Assembly: GCA_002270565.1 (NCBI GenBank)
Contig: NQMI01000020.1
Coordinates: 366,439 to 383,870 of the forward strand
Length of the DNA stretch: 17,432 nucleotides
Reading direction: 5' to 3'
DNA from: Stenocarpella maydis
Taxonomy: Eukaryota > Ascomycota > Sordariomycetes > Diaporthales > Diaporthaceae
Shown: in pieces, positions 9,741 to 17,432 of the stretch
How the letters are laid out: the number at the start of each line of letters is the position of its first letter
Position numbering within the stretch: position 1 is the first letter of the stretch
Notes under the pieces: generated by a model
The model's database searches: none
Told to the model about the DNA's origin: nothing
Seen by the model: only the letters and a program-made list of their open reading frames with translations
Made by a program: the position numbers and the translations under genes

Positions 9741-11227
9741 TCACTCCAAATCCTCCGACACGCTGCCAGTTTGGAGGGCGGACTGTGAAATGACCTGCTG
9801 CCTCGATGTCAGTTCCATAGACACGACTGACGTTATCGTCAGGGACGGACCGGCCGTCGAATCTTGATTCTTTGGTCGCCGGGGAGCTGTCAGCGCAGTC
9901 TTGAGCTCCCTCCTCGTCAGTCTCTCGATCCGATCTTCGAGTCTCTTGAATGGTGAGTTTTTGAATTTCCTAGACACGGGGTAGTATGGTGGTGGCATCC
10001 ATGACGGGTAAATCTTCTGGTGACACGCCGAGACCCGGAGCCTGAGTGGATGCTGGAGCAAGTACTCGTAGCAGAGGAAGCAGGACTTCTTGCTTGTCCC
10101 AATAAACGGCATCGGGGGGCTTAAAGCAGGATTGCCTTCGTAGAACACCACAAGTTGCATTTCTGCGTGGAGCGTCAAGTTCAGGCGACATGCATTGCGC
10201 AGTTGCGCTTCAACATCCTGTGTTTCCAAGTGCTTTTCCAGCTGCTCCATCACAGACCCTGCAGCTTCTTGAACAAGAGTTTTCACAGCTGTTAGGAGGG
10301 GAGCTTTCTCGTTGCCGAGATTGAATCGACGCGGCTCGTGAGCCACGACCCCTTGGATTTGAATACTCTGGAAGACCTCACGCTGCTTCGCTGCAAGCCT
10401 TACCATGTGCTTGGTAGCTGAGTAATAGCGAGCTATCTTGTGCAGGCTATCCAACCAAGGGCACCTTTGCGTGTAACTAAGTCCTAGTAGACTCTGAAAT
10501 TGCTTAGGATAGTGCCATCTAGCTTTCGCCGCCCAGTCGATGAGTTTGACAATAGCCGCGGGGCCCCAGGTTTTGAAGGGCTCGAGCGTGAAAGGACAAC
10601 TTTCCAGCCAAAGTCTGAGCTCGGGCTCGAGTCTTTTTTCTGGCTTCACTTGACCGTAAATGAGTCTAGAGCGCGCCTCCCGCACAGAGTCTCGAATACC
10701 GAGCTTCTCGACCTTTTTGGCGATTGACAAGATCCGGTCCTTGTCCAGTTCAGCAACCAGGAGGAGAATCTCGGACTCGGCCTGCGCCGATGACCTTTCT
10801 GCGACGCAAGCTCCGTCAGCAACCTTTCAAAAAAAAAAATCCAGATATAGCGCGTACCTTTTCTGGCAAACAGTCGAAGTGCCTGTAAAACGGTTTCAAG
10901 GCGAGCCAAGTCATTCGGTGCCAAGCCGCGGTTGCGGGCCACCCGCAGGATGGCCCCAGTTGAGGCGTGTTGTTCCAAGCAGACGGCCGAGGCTGTTTCC
11001 GCGCCCGACCGCGACGTCGAACAGATGAGAGCGAAAGAATCGAGGAACCTTTGCTTGGTAATCTGCCCGACCGAAGTGTCGCCCTCCGGATTGTCGTCGA
11101 TTGGCGTCTTGGTCGGTTCCCCTCGAGCAGGGTCGATCAAATTGAGCAGTGCTGACCGGATTACGAAGCGTTTCAGGTCCGCTTTGCCGATCTGGGTCAG
11201 CTCTGCTTTCTTTGTCTGTGCAGTCAT
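9741..11227 (-). CDS. OTT_1508-like deaminase-fold protein
   Basis: Exon 1 is 11227-10858 and exon 2 is 10798-9741, giving 475 aa. The 59-nt intron has donor GTACGC, a T11 tract, a good branch site (GCTGAC) and acceptor CGCAG. The alternative AG right after the T tract would run into a stop. The helical N-terminal two thirds has no motif I recognise. The zinc-deaminase signature follows: His-Ala-Glu at 334-336 (LTLHAEMQL) and Cys-x2-Cys at 363-366 (KKSCFLCYEYL). This spacing, and the flanking FYEGN and PFIGTSKKSC, match the fungal OTT_1508-like deaminase family. The predicted chemistry is zinc-dependent hydrolytic deamination of a base, but substrates are unknown for fungal members. The C-terminal 45 residues look disordered. 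It is head-to-tail with the dynamin gene and divergent from the zinc-finger gene. A at -3 supports the start at 11227. Confidence 0.85.
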
Positions 11228-11656
11228 GCTGAGGTGGTATGGGGAGTCACTTGACTGATATTTCCGCTTGATCTGACCTGGTGGATTCCTCTCACGGAAA
11301 CGAGGGGCGAAGAGATAGGGGGGAGGGGCAGTGAGCTGTTGGTTCGATATCGCGTCGGGTGGCCGTACACATCTGATTGGGCCACGTGGTGATGCAAAAG
11401 TGCATGTTTCTGCCGCGTATCGCAAGTACCATTCAATCAATTATGCATGGACTTGTTCCAACAGCATCTCGAGGATCTTTCTCCTGTGCAACCCCCAACC
11501 TGTTTGTGTAACGTTGCCTGACAATAATTTGAGGCCTGGACCCCCCCTACTGGACGGCCGATGCGCCGCCCTTCATTCTGATCCTTCACTATTCTCCTTC
11601 CGGACTTAAAAAAATATCTATCTACAGTTTACCCCCCCCCCCCTTTCAGTTGAATC
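11228..11656. promoter_or_regulatory. Divergent promoter region between deaminase and zinc-finger genes
   Basis: This 429-bp spacer separates two diverging genes and must hold both promoters. An ATTGG at 11376-11380 reads as a CCAAT box toward the deaminase, about 150 nt before its start. A palindromic CACGTG E-box lies at 11383-11388, immediately beside it. Toward the zinc-finger gene there is a run of 12 C at 11632-11643 followed by TTTCAG and the ATG at 11657. That pyrimidine stretch could be a leader-intron acceptor or a promoter CT-track. These assignments rest on motif matches only. Confidence 0.5.
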
Positions 11657-12430
11657 ATGGCTTGTTCTCCAAGCCGGGCCTTTGCTTATGATGAGGCTAA
11701 TCTGATGGTTAGTGCCCAGACCAGATCAGTTGAGGGATGGGCCGCCTCTCATTCAGAACCTACCATGCCCAATCCCACTTCAGCAATGGACACCATCATT
11801 GGTGGTTGGCCAGATGATGCAACGATCGATCCAGCGCTACTGACCCAAAGCTACGTCTCGAGCGAAAGTTCCGCCTACAACACGCACATGCAGCAACTTT
11901 GAGGTGCTGACATGGTATCATTTACCGCCTCAGGTACATACGATGACTCTGGGGGCGTGGAAGATACAGCGTATCACCGATCTGAGTGTGGAAGACTGGT
12001 GGACATAGGTTCCTCGGTCCCGTCGGCACCCCCGCCGGTCGCGAGAACGTCGAAAGCCCGCGCCAAGTGCACGTGGAAGGGCTGTAATCATCGAGAAACC
12101 AGTGGTGATAAGATGAAGTGGGCTATTTTATCCGCCTCTCCCCGCCCCCAACGGGCTCACGTTGCTTAAAGCTTTTGTCTTAGGAAACATGCCGCTACTC
12201 ACCGGAACTGTCCCAAAGAGGACTGCAGCTGGGCTGAAGCTCGTGACCAGAAGGACAAGACGCGTCACGTCTGGTATAATCACAAGTCATGGGCCGAGGA
12301 CACTGGTTATCCTAGTATGGGTGCCCAGTGTGATGAGTGCCCGGCGGTGTTTTCGCGCAAAGATGGAGTAAGCCGTCACAAGAAGGAAGTGCACGGTGCC
12401 ACCAAGCGTGCTAGGAAGCTCGGGGGCTGA
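11657..12430 (+). CDS. Three-finger C2H2 zinc-finger protein, putative transcription factor
   Basis: The proposed model is 11657-11867, 11934-12117 and 12184-12430, giving 213 aa. Intron 2 (66 nt, GTGGGC...TTAG, branch-like CTCAC) is well supported because removing it creates an exact CX4C-X12-HX3H finger (CTWKGC...KKHAATH). Two more fingers follow: CX4C-X13-HX4H (CPKEDC...HVWYNH) and CX2C-X12-HX4H (CDECPAVF...HKKEVH), then a basic tail KRARKLGG. Intron 1 is less certain. The upstream and downstream parts are in one frame, separated only by TGA at 11900-11902. A 66-nt intron with weak donor GTTCCG, branch GCTGAC and acceptor CTCAG would remove it without changing frame. Otherwise the TGA is a nonsense mutation, or translation begins at 11912. 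The N-terminal part is acidic and Ser/Thr rich. The likely role is DNA binding in the nucleus. Confidence 0.75.
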
Positions 12431-12848
12431 GCGAATTCAGACTCGGAGTGAAGTGATTGGGATGATGAGTGAGTGATTCGCTTTAGACGGCCATGATTTT
12501 GATCAAAAAGAGTGCAGTAGGTCGGCTAGGGAACGGCGGATAATTAGGTATGGAATCAAGCAACATCATTTTATGGGACCGTCTTGACATCTTCTCATCA
12601 TGCCTCATGGCATTTGTATCCACTTGTATTTGATTCTTAGCCATCCAGAAACGTAACAACTGCCCCAAGGTCAACTGGCGCCAAGAAAACGACTTCACCT
12701 CTTCAATCTGCCCGGTTGCCAACGAGGAGGAGTAATTTACTTTATTTGATATGCTCTGCTCGGATTTGTAATGATATGCTAATTCCTGTAGACAAATGGG
12801 TTGGTTGCTTGGGCTTGTCTGTGGTCGATCTAATCTCGGCGCTACGAA
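12431..12848. other. Convergent intergenic region, no gene seen
   Basis: This 418-bp stretch lies between the 3' ends of the zinc-finger gene (plus) and the cupin gene (minus), so it should contain both terminators and 3' untranslated regions. Short open frames here show no recognisable motif. Confidence 0.6.
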
Positions 12849-13724
12849 TTATTGTTTCCTTGCAAACCGCCGTTGGAACAAAGTGGTCTCCATCTTCCTA
12901 CAGGCTTCATCCCATTTGGTTGTCCATTCCCGATAATATGGTTGGTACCCCAAGGCAGCCGCCAGGTATCTACCCATACCGATGCCCAGGACATAGTAGG
13001 ATATTTGTTTACCAAATGGGATCCAACTAGGTAATGACAGATAAGATCCACCAGCGTCGTACATCTACCATTGACAGACAGACAGTATCAGACCAGTGGA
13101 CAACAGACACCTAGATATCCTTTCATGCTTACAATCAGGATTTGGAGAAGACTGATACTTGCGCCGCGAACAATGAACTCCTCCTGATACGAATACCAGT
13201 TCTCGTGAAAGATGTCGTCAAGCTTGAACACCTAATCGGAATCAGTGCTAGAGAGCGTGAACACAGTGCGTCTGCCAGAAGGGCCATCCGTAGGAGGCGT
13301 CGGCAGAATCCGGTGGTGGGTCCACGGCTTGATGCAGACCTCGCCATCTTCCGGCTTCAGCACATATTCCTGGCCTTCGACTTCGTAACATAGTCGTCCC
13401 TCGAGCACCTGCATGTACTCGTGCTGAGGGGAGTGGAAATGCAGTGGCATCTTCTGACCCTTCAACCGCTCGATGAAGATAGGATGGTCCAGTTGGAATA
13501 CACATTCGTACATGTGATCCCGGCCTTGTGGGAGCTCAAGCTCAGTCAGAGGACGCGTTGTGATGGCGCCTTCAAGACTGTATGACTGGTGTCAGCGAGA
13601 CTGATTCGGGTTTCGGACGGTATCTGCTCTCAGATAGGTCAAGATTTCAGGTGGCTTACGAGCGTGCGACAGGACCATTCTCGGTCTCGTCATACTCAAT
13701 TCGTCTAGAACGCCGTTGAGGCAT
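12849..13724 (-). pseudogene. Cupin-domain protein, three exons, interrupted by one TAG
   Basis: Exons are 13724-13660, 13577-13133 and 13064-12849, together 241 codons. Intron 1 (82 nt, GTAAGC...ACAG, branch GCTGAC) and intron 2 (68 nt, GTAAGC...GTAG, branch CTGAT) are both convincing. The protein shows an exact cupin motif 1, G-x5-HFH-x4-E-x6-G, at residues 62-82, and a degenerate motif 2 ending in THH (108-110). The C-terminal exon begins MYDAGGSYLSLPSW and has a hydrophobic segment and LGYQPYYREWT, as I recall for a fungal cupin family. Codon 137 is TAG (13234-13232), but the same frame continues with VFKLDDIFHENWYSYQ and leads correctly into exon 3. It is therefore a recent pseudogene, a read-through gene, or a gene with an unusual extra splice. 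Without read-through the product is 136 aa with the cupin core nearly whole. No substrate can be inferred. Confidence 0.78.
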
Positions 13725-14140
13725 GACAGAAACCCATATCGTGGATAGTTTCAAGTCGACGGTGACGATTTTGAGATGGCAATAGAGGTTTTACTCCTAA
13801 CTTCGTTCTTTAAAAGTAGTTAGAGCAGCTCCGTTGATGAACAGTGTGACGCGATTTGGAATCCCCTGATGTCCCAAAGGGTCAAAATTTACTGCCTAAA
13901 ATGGCTCTAGTGGTCCCGTCATCCCATGTGGTATCCTGTAATTGCCACAAACTCTAGCTGAAATAACTCCTTAAGCTTATTTCCCATCAGATCTGCAACG
14001 TTAATGTGCATACTAGCGCCACCTTAAACATCACTTTGTATATTATTCCACACTCTCATGGTTACGCCTGAAGGTAGAGGTAGACCTGGCGGGGTTGGCT
14101 GAGTTGGTTCTATCACATACTATACTATAGCCTCAACTTC
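13725..14140. other. Intergenic, no gene recognised
   Basis: The right end of the cupin gene promoter should lie here (from 13725 upward). No TATA or CCAAT arrangement stands out, and no open frame of note was found. The stretch is of moderate base composition, unlike the AT-rich repeats further right. Confidence 0.55.
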
Positions 14141-14287
14141 TCAAAGTCTGAGAATCTTCGTCATAACAGTGTGTAACTTAGCTTTGCAGTCATCATCCAG
14201 AGTGAATGCTCTCCAGGCCACGAAACGATCCGGTCGGGCGAGGATACAGCCGTCTTTCTCTATTTCTCTCTTGGCCTCCCTGTGAGA
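14141..14287 (-). pseudogene. 3'-terminal remnant of an FAD-dependent aromatic monooxygenase gene
   Basis: Reading minus from 14287, 48 codons end in TGA at 14143-14141. They encode KRE-IEKDGCILARPDRFVAW, then RAFTLDDDCKAKL and a closing VMTKILRL. The G-C-x-L-x-RPD-x-F-V-A-W-R block is typical of the extreme C-terminus of FAD-binding monooxygenases of the phenol hydroxylase/PHBH type, where it closes the thioredoxin-like or final domain. An in-frame TAG lies immediately upstream, and no FAD-binding part (GxGxxG or GD motif) is seen in the rest of the window, so only the tail is left. It is too short to be a gene by itself. Confidence 0.65.
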
Positions 14288-14612
14288 CTATGACCTCCTA
14301 TTCAAGGCCAGGGCCGAAAGCAAACCATCAAAGATACACATAATCCTACACCTAACTTCTATCACGACCGTGACAGAAATAGGAACCGGCGGTTGGTTAT
14401 AAGTGATCCGGGAGCCCACTTAGCCAACTCAGCAGACCAAAAGCAAGCGGCATAAAAAGGCACCACCCAGCACGTAACCTAGTATTAGCTAAGCTAGAGT
14501 GATTAGAGTGATAATTACTCCTAGCGCTGCTATACTAAGGCGCGATAGGAGTAATACTTACTTTAAATGATCCCTTATACTAGATTACTAGGTGCAACTA
14601 GCACTCCTAGTA
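14288..14612. other. Transition into AT-rich repeat, no gene seen
   Basis: The left part has ordinary composition and no open frame. From about 14490 the sequence turns A+T rich and repetitive, with words such as AGGAGTAATACTTACTTTAAATGATCC that loosely match the part of the left-hand element around 375-440. The left inverted end of that element (as at 165-198) was not found here, so this copy looks truncated. Confidence 0.5.
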
Positions 14613-14862
14613 CTCTAGGCTAAAGAGATAAACTATATAGACTTATACTTATTACTATTAAATAGTATAGCTTAGGATAGCTCTTTAGTAGTTAATCTAA
14701 ATATTTACTTAAGAATAGCTTAAATAGCTTTTAATCACTAGTATTATATTAGTTAAAATAATTTTATAATAAATACCCTTTAAATGTAAACCTAATTATT
14801 AGGTTTATTAGCTAAAAACTAGCTATAATTATTATATTTTAACTACTCTTATTTAAATATTT
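14613..14862 (+). repeat. Dispersed AT-rich repeat, copy 2
   Basis: This is the partner of 461-705, in the same orientation. It includes a version of the inverted-end core (TTATTAGCTAAAAACTAGCT, about 14808-14827), with G/C positions turned to A/T relative to copy 1, as RIP would do. It is more A+T rich than copy 1. The two copies bracket the gene block of the window. Confidence 0.75.
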
Positions 14863-14927
14863 TATATAAACCCTAAATAATAACTTATATAATTACTTTA
14901 TAAACTTTACTTTTATAATATCTAGAT

Positions 14928-14966
<39 letters not shown>

Positions 14967-15175
14967 CTTAATATAATCTCTGATAGGAAATAAGTAATAC
15001 TAAGTATATATTTATTACTTCTTATAAATATTAAAATATAGTTACTGAAATAAACTATCTTTATATCTTTATAAATAATTAAAATTATTAAAATAGAGAA
15101 ATAAAAGTACTTTAGTAAGAAGTTTATACCCTATAAGTAACTACTAATATTATTAATATACCCCTTCTAGCTAAA
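14863..15175. other. AT-rich decayed repeat with no gene
   Basis: Very A+T rich DNA full of TTA, TAA and TAAT words, with no usable open frame. It ends sharply where the LTR starts at 15176. It contains a trinucleotide tract, listed separately. Confidence 0.6.
14929..14963. repeat. (TAA)n microsatellite
   Basis: An uninterrupted TAA/AAT trinucleotide tract of about 35 nt (nearly 12 units) lies inside the AT-rich block. Confidence 0.95.
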
Positions 15176-15600
15176 TGTTATGAGCCAACACACATTAGCG
15201 GCTGACTACCGCAGAAGACAACCCCGCAGGACGGGAAACGGCTCCCGAAAAGGGCGTCCCGCCTGATCCAATCAGTGACACCACTTTATTAGGGTTAGGG
15301 TCTAGCTCGCAACGCTTGATTGCAAGCCATACAAGCCCACTCAAAGGATGAAGTATCAAGCCTCATGCAAGGGCTCGATAACTCGGTATACAAGCTTGCA
15401 AGCCACTAAAGAGTCAGAATATATATACGGATATAGTTATCACCATAGTAAATAGCTTTTTATAAAACAAACTCTTCAGTCATTAATTTAAGTATTTCAA
15501 ATATAAACCCTTAATCTTTTAGGTTTAATATACTTGGAAACCCTTTAATTATTACATTTTAATAACTCTTGTTTATACATTACCATACGGACTTTAAGCA
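15176..15600 (+). repeat. Long terminal repeat of a Ty3/gypsy-like element (right end approximate)
   Basis: The repeat starts with TGTTATGAGCC at a sharp change from AT-rich to mixed composition. It contains a TATA-like run at about 15420-15427 and lies directly upstream of a gag reading frame starting at 15622, the position expected of a 5' LTR. It includes two TTAGGG units at 15289-15300. Its right part (after about 15430) is AT-shifted. The 3' boundary and primer binding site could not be fixed, because no second copy of this LTR is in the window. Confidence 0.55.
15490..15580 (+). repeat. Possible third, partial copy of the dispersed AT-rich repeat
   Basis: Words such as AATATAAACCC, TAGGTTTA and ATTATTACATTTTAATAACTC occur in the same order as in copies 1 and 2 (near 630-700 and 14780-14860). 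The likeness could reflect a shared LTR-family tail or simply the low complexity of the DNA. Confidence 0.3.
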
Positions 15601-15621
15601 ATATTATATATAGAACCCTTC

Positions 15622-16740
15622 ATGATATCAGACTCCAGAATAACTACTTCTACCCGCAACCTTCTCTACAAGCTAGACAAACTTACTAATAACAAGACTA
15701 TAGACCCCTGTATCCAGGAACTAGTTAATGAGGTTAGATAGTTATGCCTCCTTATGGAAGGACAAGCTTAATATAATACGGAAGTCAAACAGCTTTAATA
15801 GGAAATCACCACCCTTTAGACAAGAGCCAACATCATTAATACCCCAATCCAAATAAAGAAACATATCAAGCTTAATACTCTAGCCCCCTATAACGGAACT
15901 ACTGGACAACTTCAAGCACACCTAATACAGGTTAGGGCCTACTAGCGCTTCCATAAACTAGACATACAGCCTAGCGGAAAAAGGGTTAAATATATATCCT
16001 CTTTCCTTAAAGAACAAGCCTTAGCTTGGTTTAAACCCTACCTAAATAACTTTATTAATGCAGAATCATTTGAGGCCTATAAACTCAAGATACAGCAGAA
16101 TTTTAGCAGCTATAAAGGCTATAAGGACGCCCTTAGGTCCCTATTTTAGGACCCAAATGAGGAACAATAGGCAGAGAAGGACCTAGCGAATTACAAGCAG
16201 CGCAATTCAGCAATCAACTATACAGCAGAATTCCGATAAATTTATACCAAAATCAACTACACTAATAACGCAAAGAAATTCATATTCTACCGCAGGTTAA
16301 AGAATGAAGTAAAGGATGAACTTAGTAAGATTATAAACCAACCTAATAACTTTCTATACTATATAGAAAGAGCTATCCAGATTAATAATAGACTCTATAA
16401 ATAATGCTTAAAAAAGAAAGGATAAACTTCTAAATAAACCTCATTCCGTAAGTATAAACCAAATACAGGAAAGAAGTATTAGAAGCTAAGCACCTAGTGG
16501 GGATAGCATACAGGACCTATAGAGCTAGATGTTACCTAATGCAAGGATAAGAAAAACATTAAATATTATAACTACAATAAGATAGGATACTTTACTTTAG
16601 AATGCAGGGCTCTAAAGAAAAATAGGGACTGGAAGTTAGTACCTAAAGAAACCCAACAAGCTAATAAAGCTACCCAATAAGCTAATATAGCTACCTACAG
16701 TATACAAGGACCACCCAGGTCCAAACCATAATAGAAACTT
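15622..16740 (+). pseudogene. RIP-damaged gag of a Ty3/gypsy-like retrotransposon
   Basis: One frame can be followed from ATG 15622 for over 1 kb without a frameshift, but it holds about seventeen stops, nearly all TAA or TAG. Between them the protein is clearly Gag-like: LNTLAPYNGTTGQLQAHL, KEQALAWFKPYL, FEAYKLKIQQNF, NYTAEFR, FYRRLKNEVKDEL and a basic C-terminal part. The zinc knuckle at 16564-16605 keeps the exact CX2C-X4-H-X4-C spacing, but the first two Cys and the His all read Tyr; only the last Cys remains. Each change is a single transition (TGY to TAY, or CAY to TAY). The element is therefore dead, with RIP the likely cause. No protease, RT or integrase follows; the frame is lost near 16798, where another LTR begins. 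Confidence 0.88.
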
Positions 16741-16797
16741 GTAAATAAGTACTATATCTATAGAATAACTATATATAACTAATACTAGGTATACCTA

Positions 16798-17310
16798 TGT
16801 TAAACGGAACCGCTCAGCAGGGCGTTGGTACTCCGTGCAAGGAGTTACCCTAGACTTGCGAGTCAGGCGATTTTCGCTAAGTACGCCCAGTGCGTGCGTG
16901 ACGCAAGATGAGTTTGGTGGCCGTGAGTCGATTATTTTGGCCTGCATTTGCACCTTAATTCAGACCTCTGCATTACCCTTATTTCTTACCCAAAAAGTAT
17001 ATGACTTAGTGCATTGGATAGCCTGATTTCTGAAGTTTGTATGTACTTAATTTGGGCATTGCTAGGGCTATGGTTGGCTGGCTGCTTGGAACCAAAGATG
17101 GTGTGTTGGAAGGGCGAATTTTCCGGCATTTGCAAATTTGCACCAGAGCCGACCGCAGCGTGCCCAGGGGTGAGACGACGTCGGAGGGTATATAAGGAGG
17201 GCTTACAGAAGCCCAACTTAATTCAATACAAAGTTGTCCAGACCATTGTCAATCGTCCCAATTCGCCTCAGAGCACCATACTGCGACCCTGCCGAAACAC
17301 ACACACGCTG
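16798..17310 (+). repeat. LTR of a second, different retroelement inserted into the first
   Basis: At 16798 the AT-rich gag remnant gives way abruptly to mixed-composition DNA beginning TGTTAAACGG. About 390 nt on comes a strong TATA box followed by a likely leader; a run of AC repeats at about 17298-17307 may mark the LTR end, after which AT-rich sequence resumes. This is the layout of a 5' LTR with RIP-damaged internal DNA beyond. It shares no obvious sequence with the LTR at 15176. The right boundary is approximate and the element continues past the window. Confidence 0.5.
17189..17197 (+). promoter_or_regulatory. TATA box (TATATAAGG) of the second LTR
   Basis: A consensus TATA box lies six nt after a palindromic CGACGTCG (17176-17183), which resembles a CRE/ATF half-site pair. 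It would start transcription near 17220, as expected for the U3/R border of an LTR. Confidence 0.6.
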
Positions 17311-17432
17311 AACTGAATGCTATTCTATAGCACAAATTCATCAGAACCTAGATTAAGACCCGGATAAAGGATGCAACTTTTATAACCCTGATGAAGAAGA
17401 CCTTTATAATAGTTTATACTCCTTATAATATA
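17311..17432 (+). other. Start of RIP-damaged internal region of the second element
   Basis: After the mixed-composition LTR the sequence turns A+T rich. One plus-strand frame gives DPDKGCNFYNPDEEDLYNSL, protein-like and preceded and followed by TAA or TAG. It may be the beginning of a gag-like frame, but the window ends before it can be judged. Confidence 0.35.

Noticed and set aside
10829..10833. AG just after the T11 tract as acceptor of the deaminase intron
   Set aside because: Using it would put a TGA in frame within a few codons. The downstream CGCAG has a proper GCTGAC branch site and keeps the frame into the conserved protein.
14091..14110. tRNA-like A box (TTGGCTGAGTTGG)
   Set aside because: The A-box pattern fits, but no B box (GGTTCGA-type) and no cloverleaf pairing follow within a tRNA length, so it is not called a tRNA gene.
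14098..14432. Short inverted pair GCTGAGTTGG / CCAACTCAGC as possible transposon ends
   Set aside because: Only 10 bp match, and the interval contains the monooxygenase tail, so chance is the simpler explanation.
1..17432. CRISPR arrays, bacterial operons or rRNA genes
   Set aside because: No regularly spaced repeats, ribosome binding sites or rRNA-like stretches were seen; introns and gene families are fungal.

Overview
The window looks like a piece of a filamentous ascomycete (Pezizomycotina) genome. Its genes carry short spliceosomal introns of 59-82 nt with GT...AG ends and CTGAC/CTGAT-type branch sites. Gene families typical of these fungi are present, and the flanks are extremely AT-rich repeats whose damage fits repeat-induced point mutation (RIP, CpA to TpA). 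The species cannot be named from this sequence.

Layout. Bases 1-1150 are AT-rich decayed repeat, including a 519-bp unit with 34-nt inverted ends. Bases 1166-1621 hold a short open frame of unknown family. Bases 2008-4830 (minus strand) are a broken Tad1/I-type LINE with recognisable endonuclease and reverse transcriptase parts. Bases 4905-5704 (plus) are a pseudogene of an unnamed fungal family. The best-preserved part is 6697-13724: an Mx-like dynamin GTPase (minus, two exons, 796 aa), an OTT_1508-like nucleotide-deaminase-fold protein (minus, two exons, 475 aa), a divergent three-finger C2H2 zinc-finger gene (plus, probably three exons, 213 aa), and a convergent cupin gene (minus, three exons) interrupted by one in-frame TAG. 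At 14141-14287 lies the 3' tail of a flavin monooxygenase gene. From about 14500 to the end are AT-rich repeats, a Ty3/gypsy-like LTR element whose gag frame survives apart from many TAA/TAG stops, and a second LTR element cutting into it.

Genes in context. The dynamin and deaminase genes are head-to-tail on one strand, 579 bp apart. The deaminase shares a 429-bp divergent promoter region with the zinc-finger gene. Whether these three act together is a guess. The same AT-rich repeat occurs in the same orientation on both sides of the gene block, about 14 kb apart, so the block resembles an accessory island in repeat-rich, RIP-treated DNA. Several nearby coding sequences carry single in-frame stops, two of them in a CpA-to-TpA context, which could be RIP leakage.
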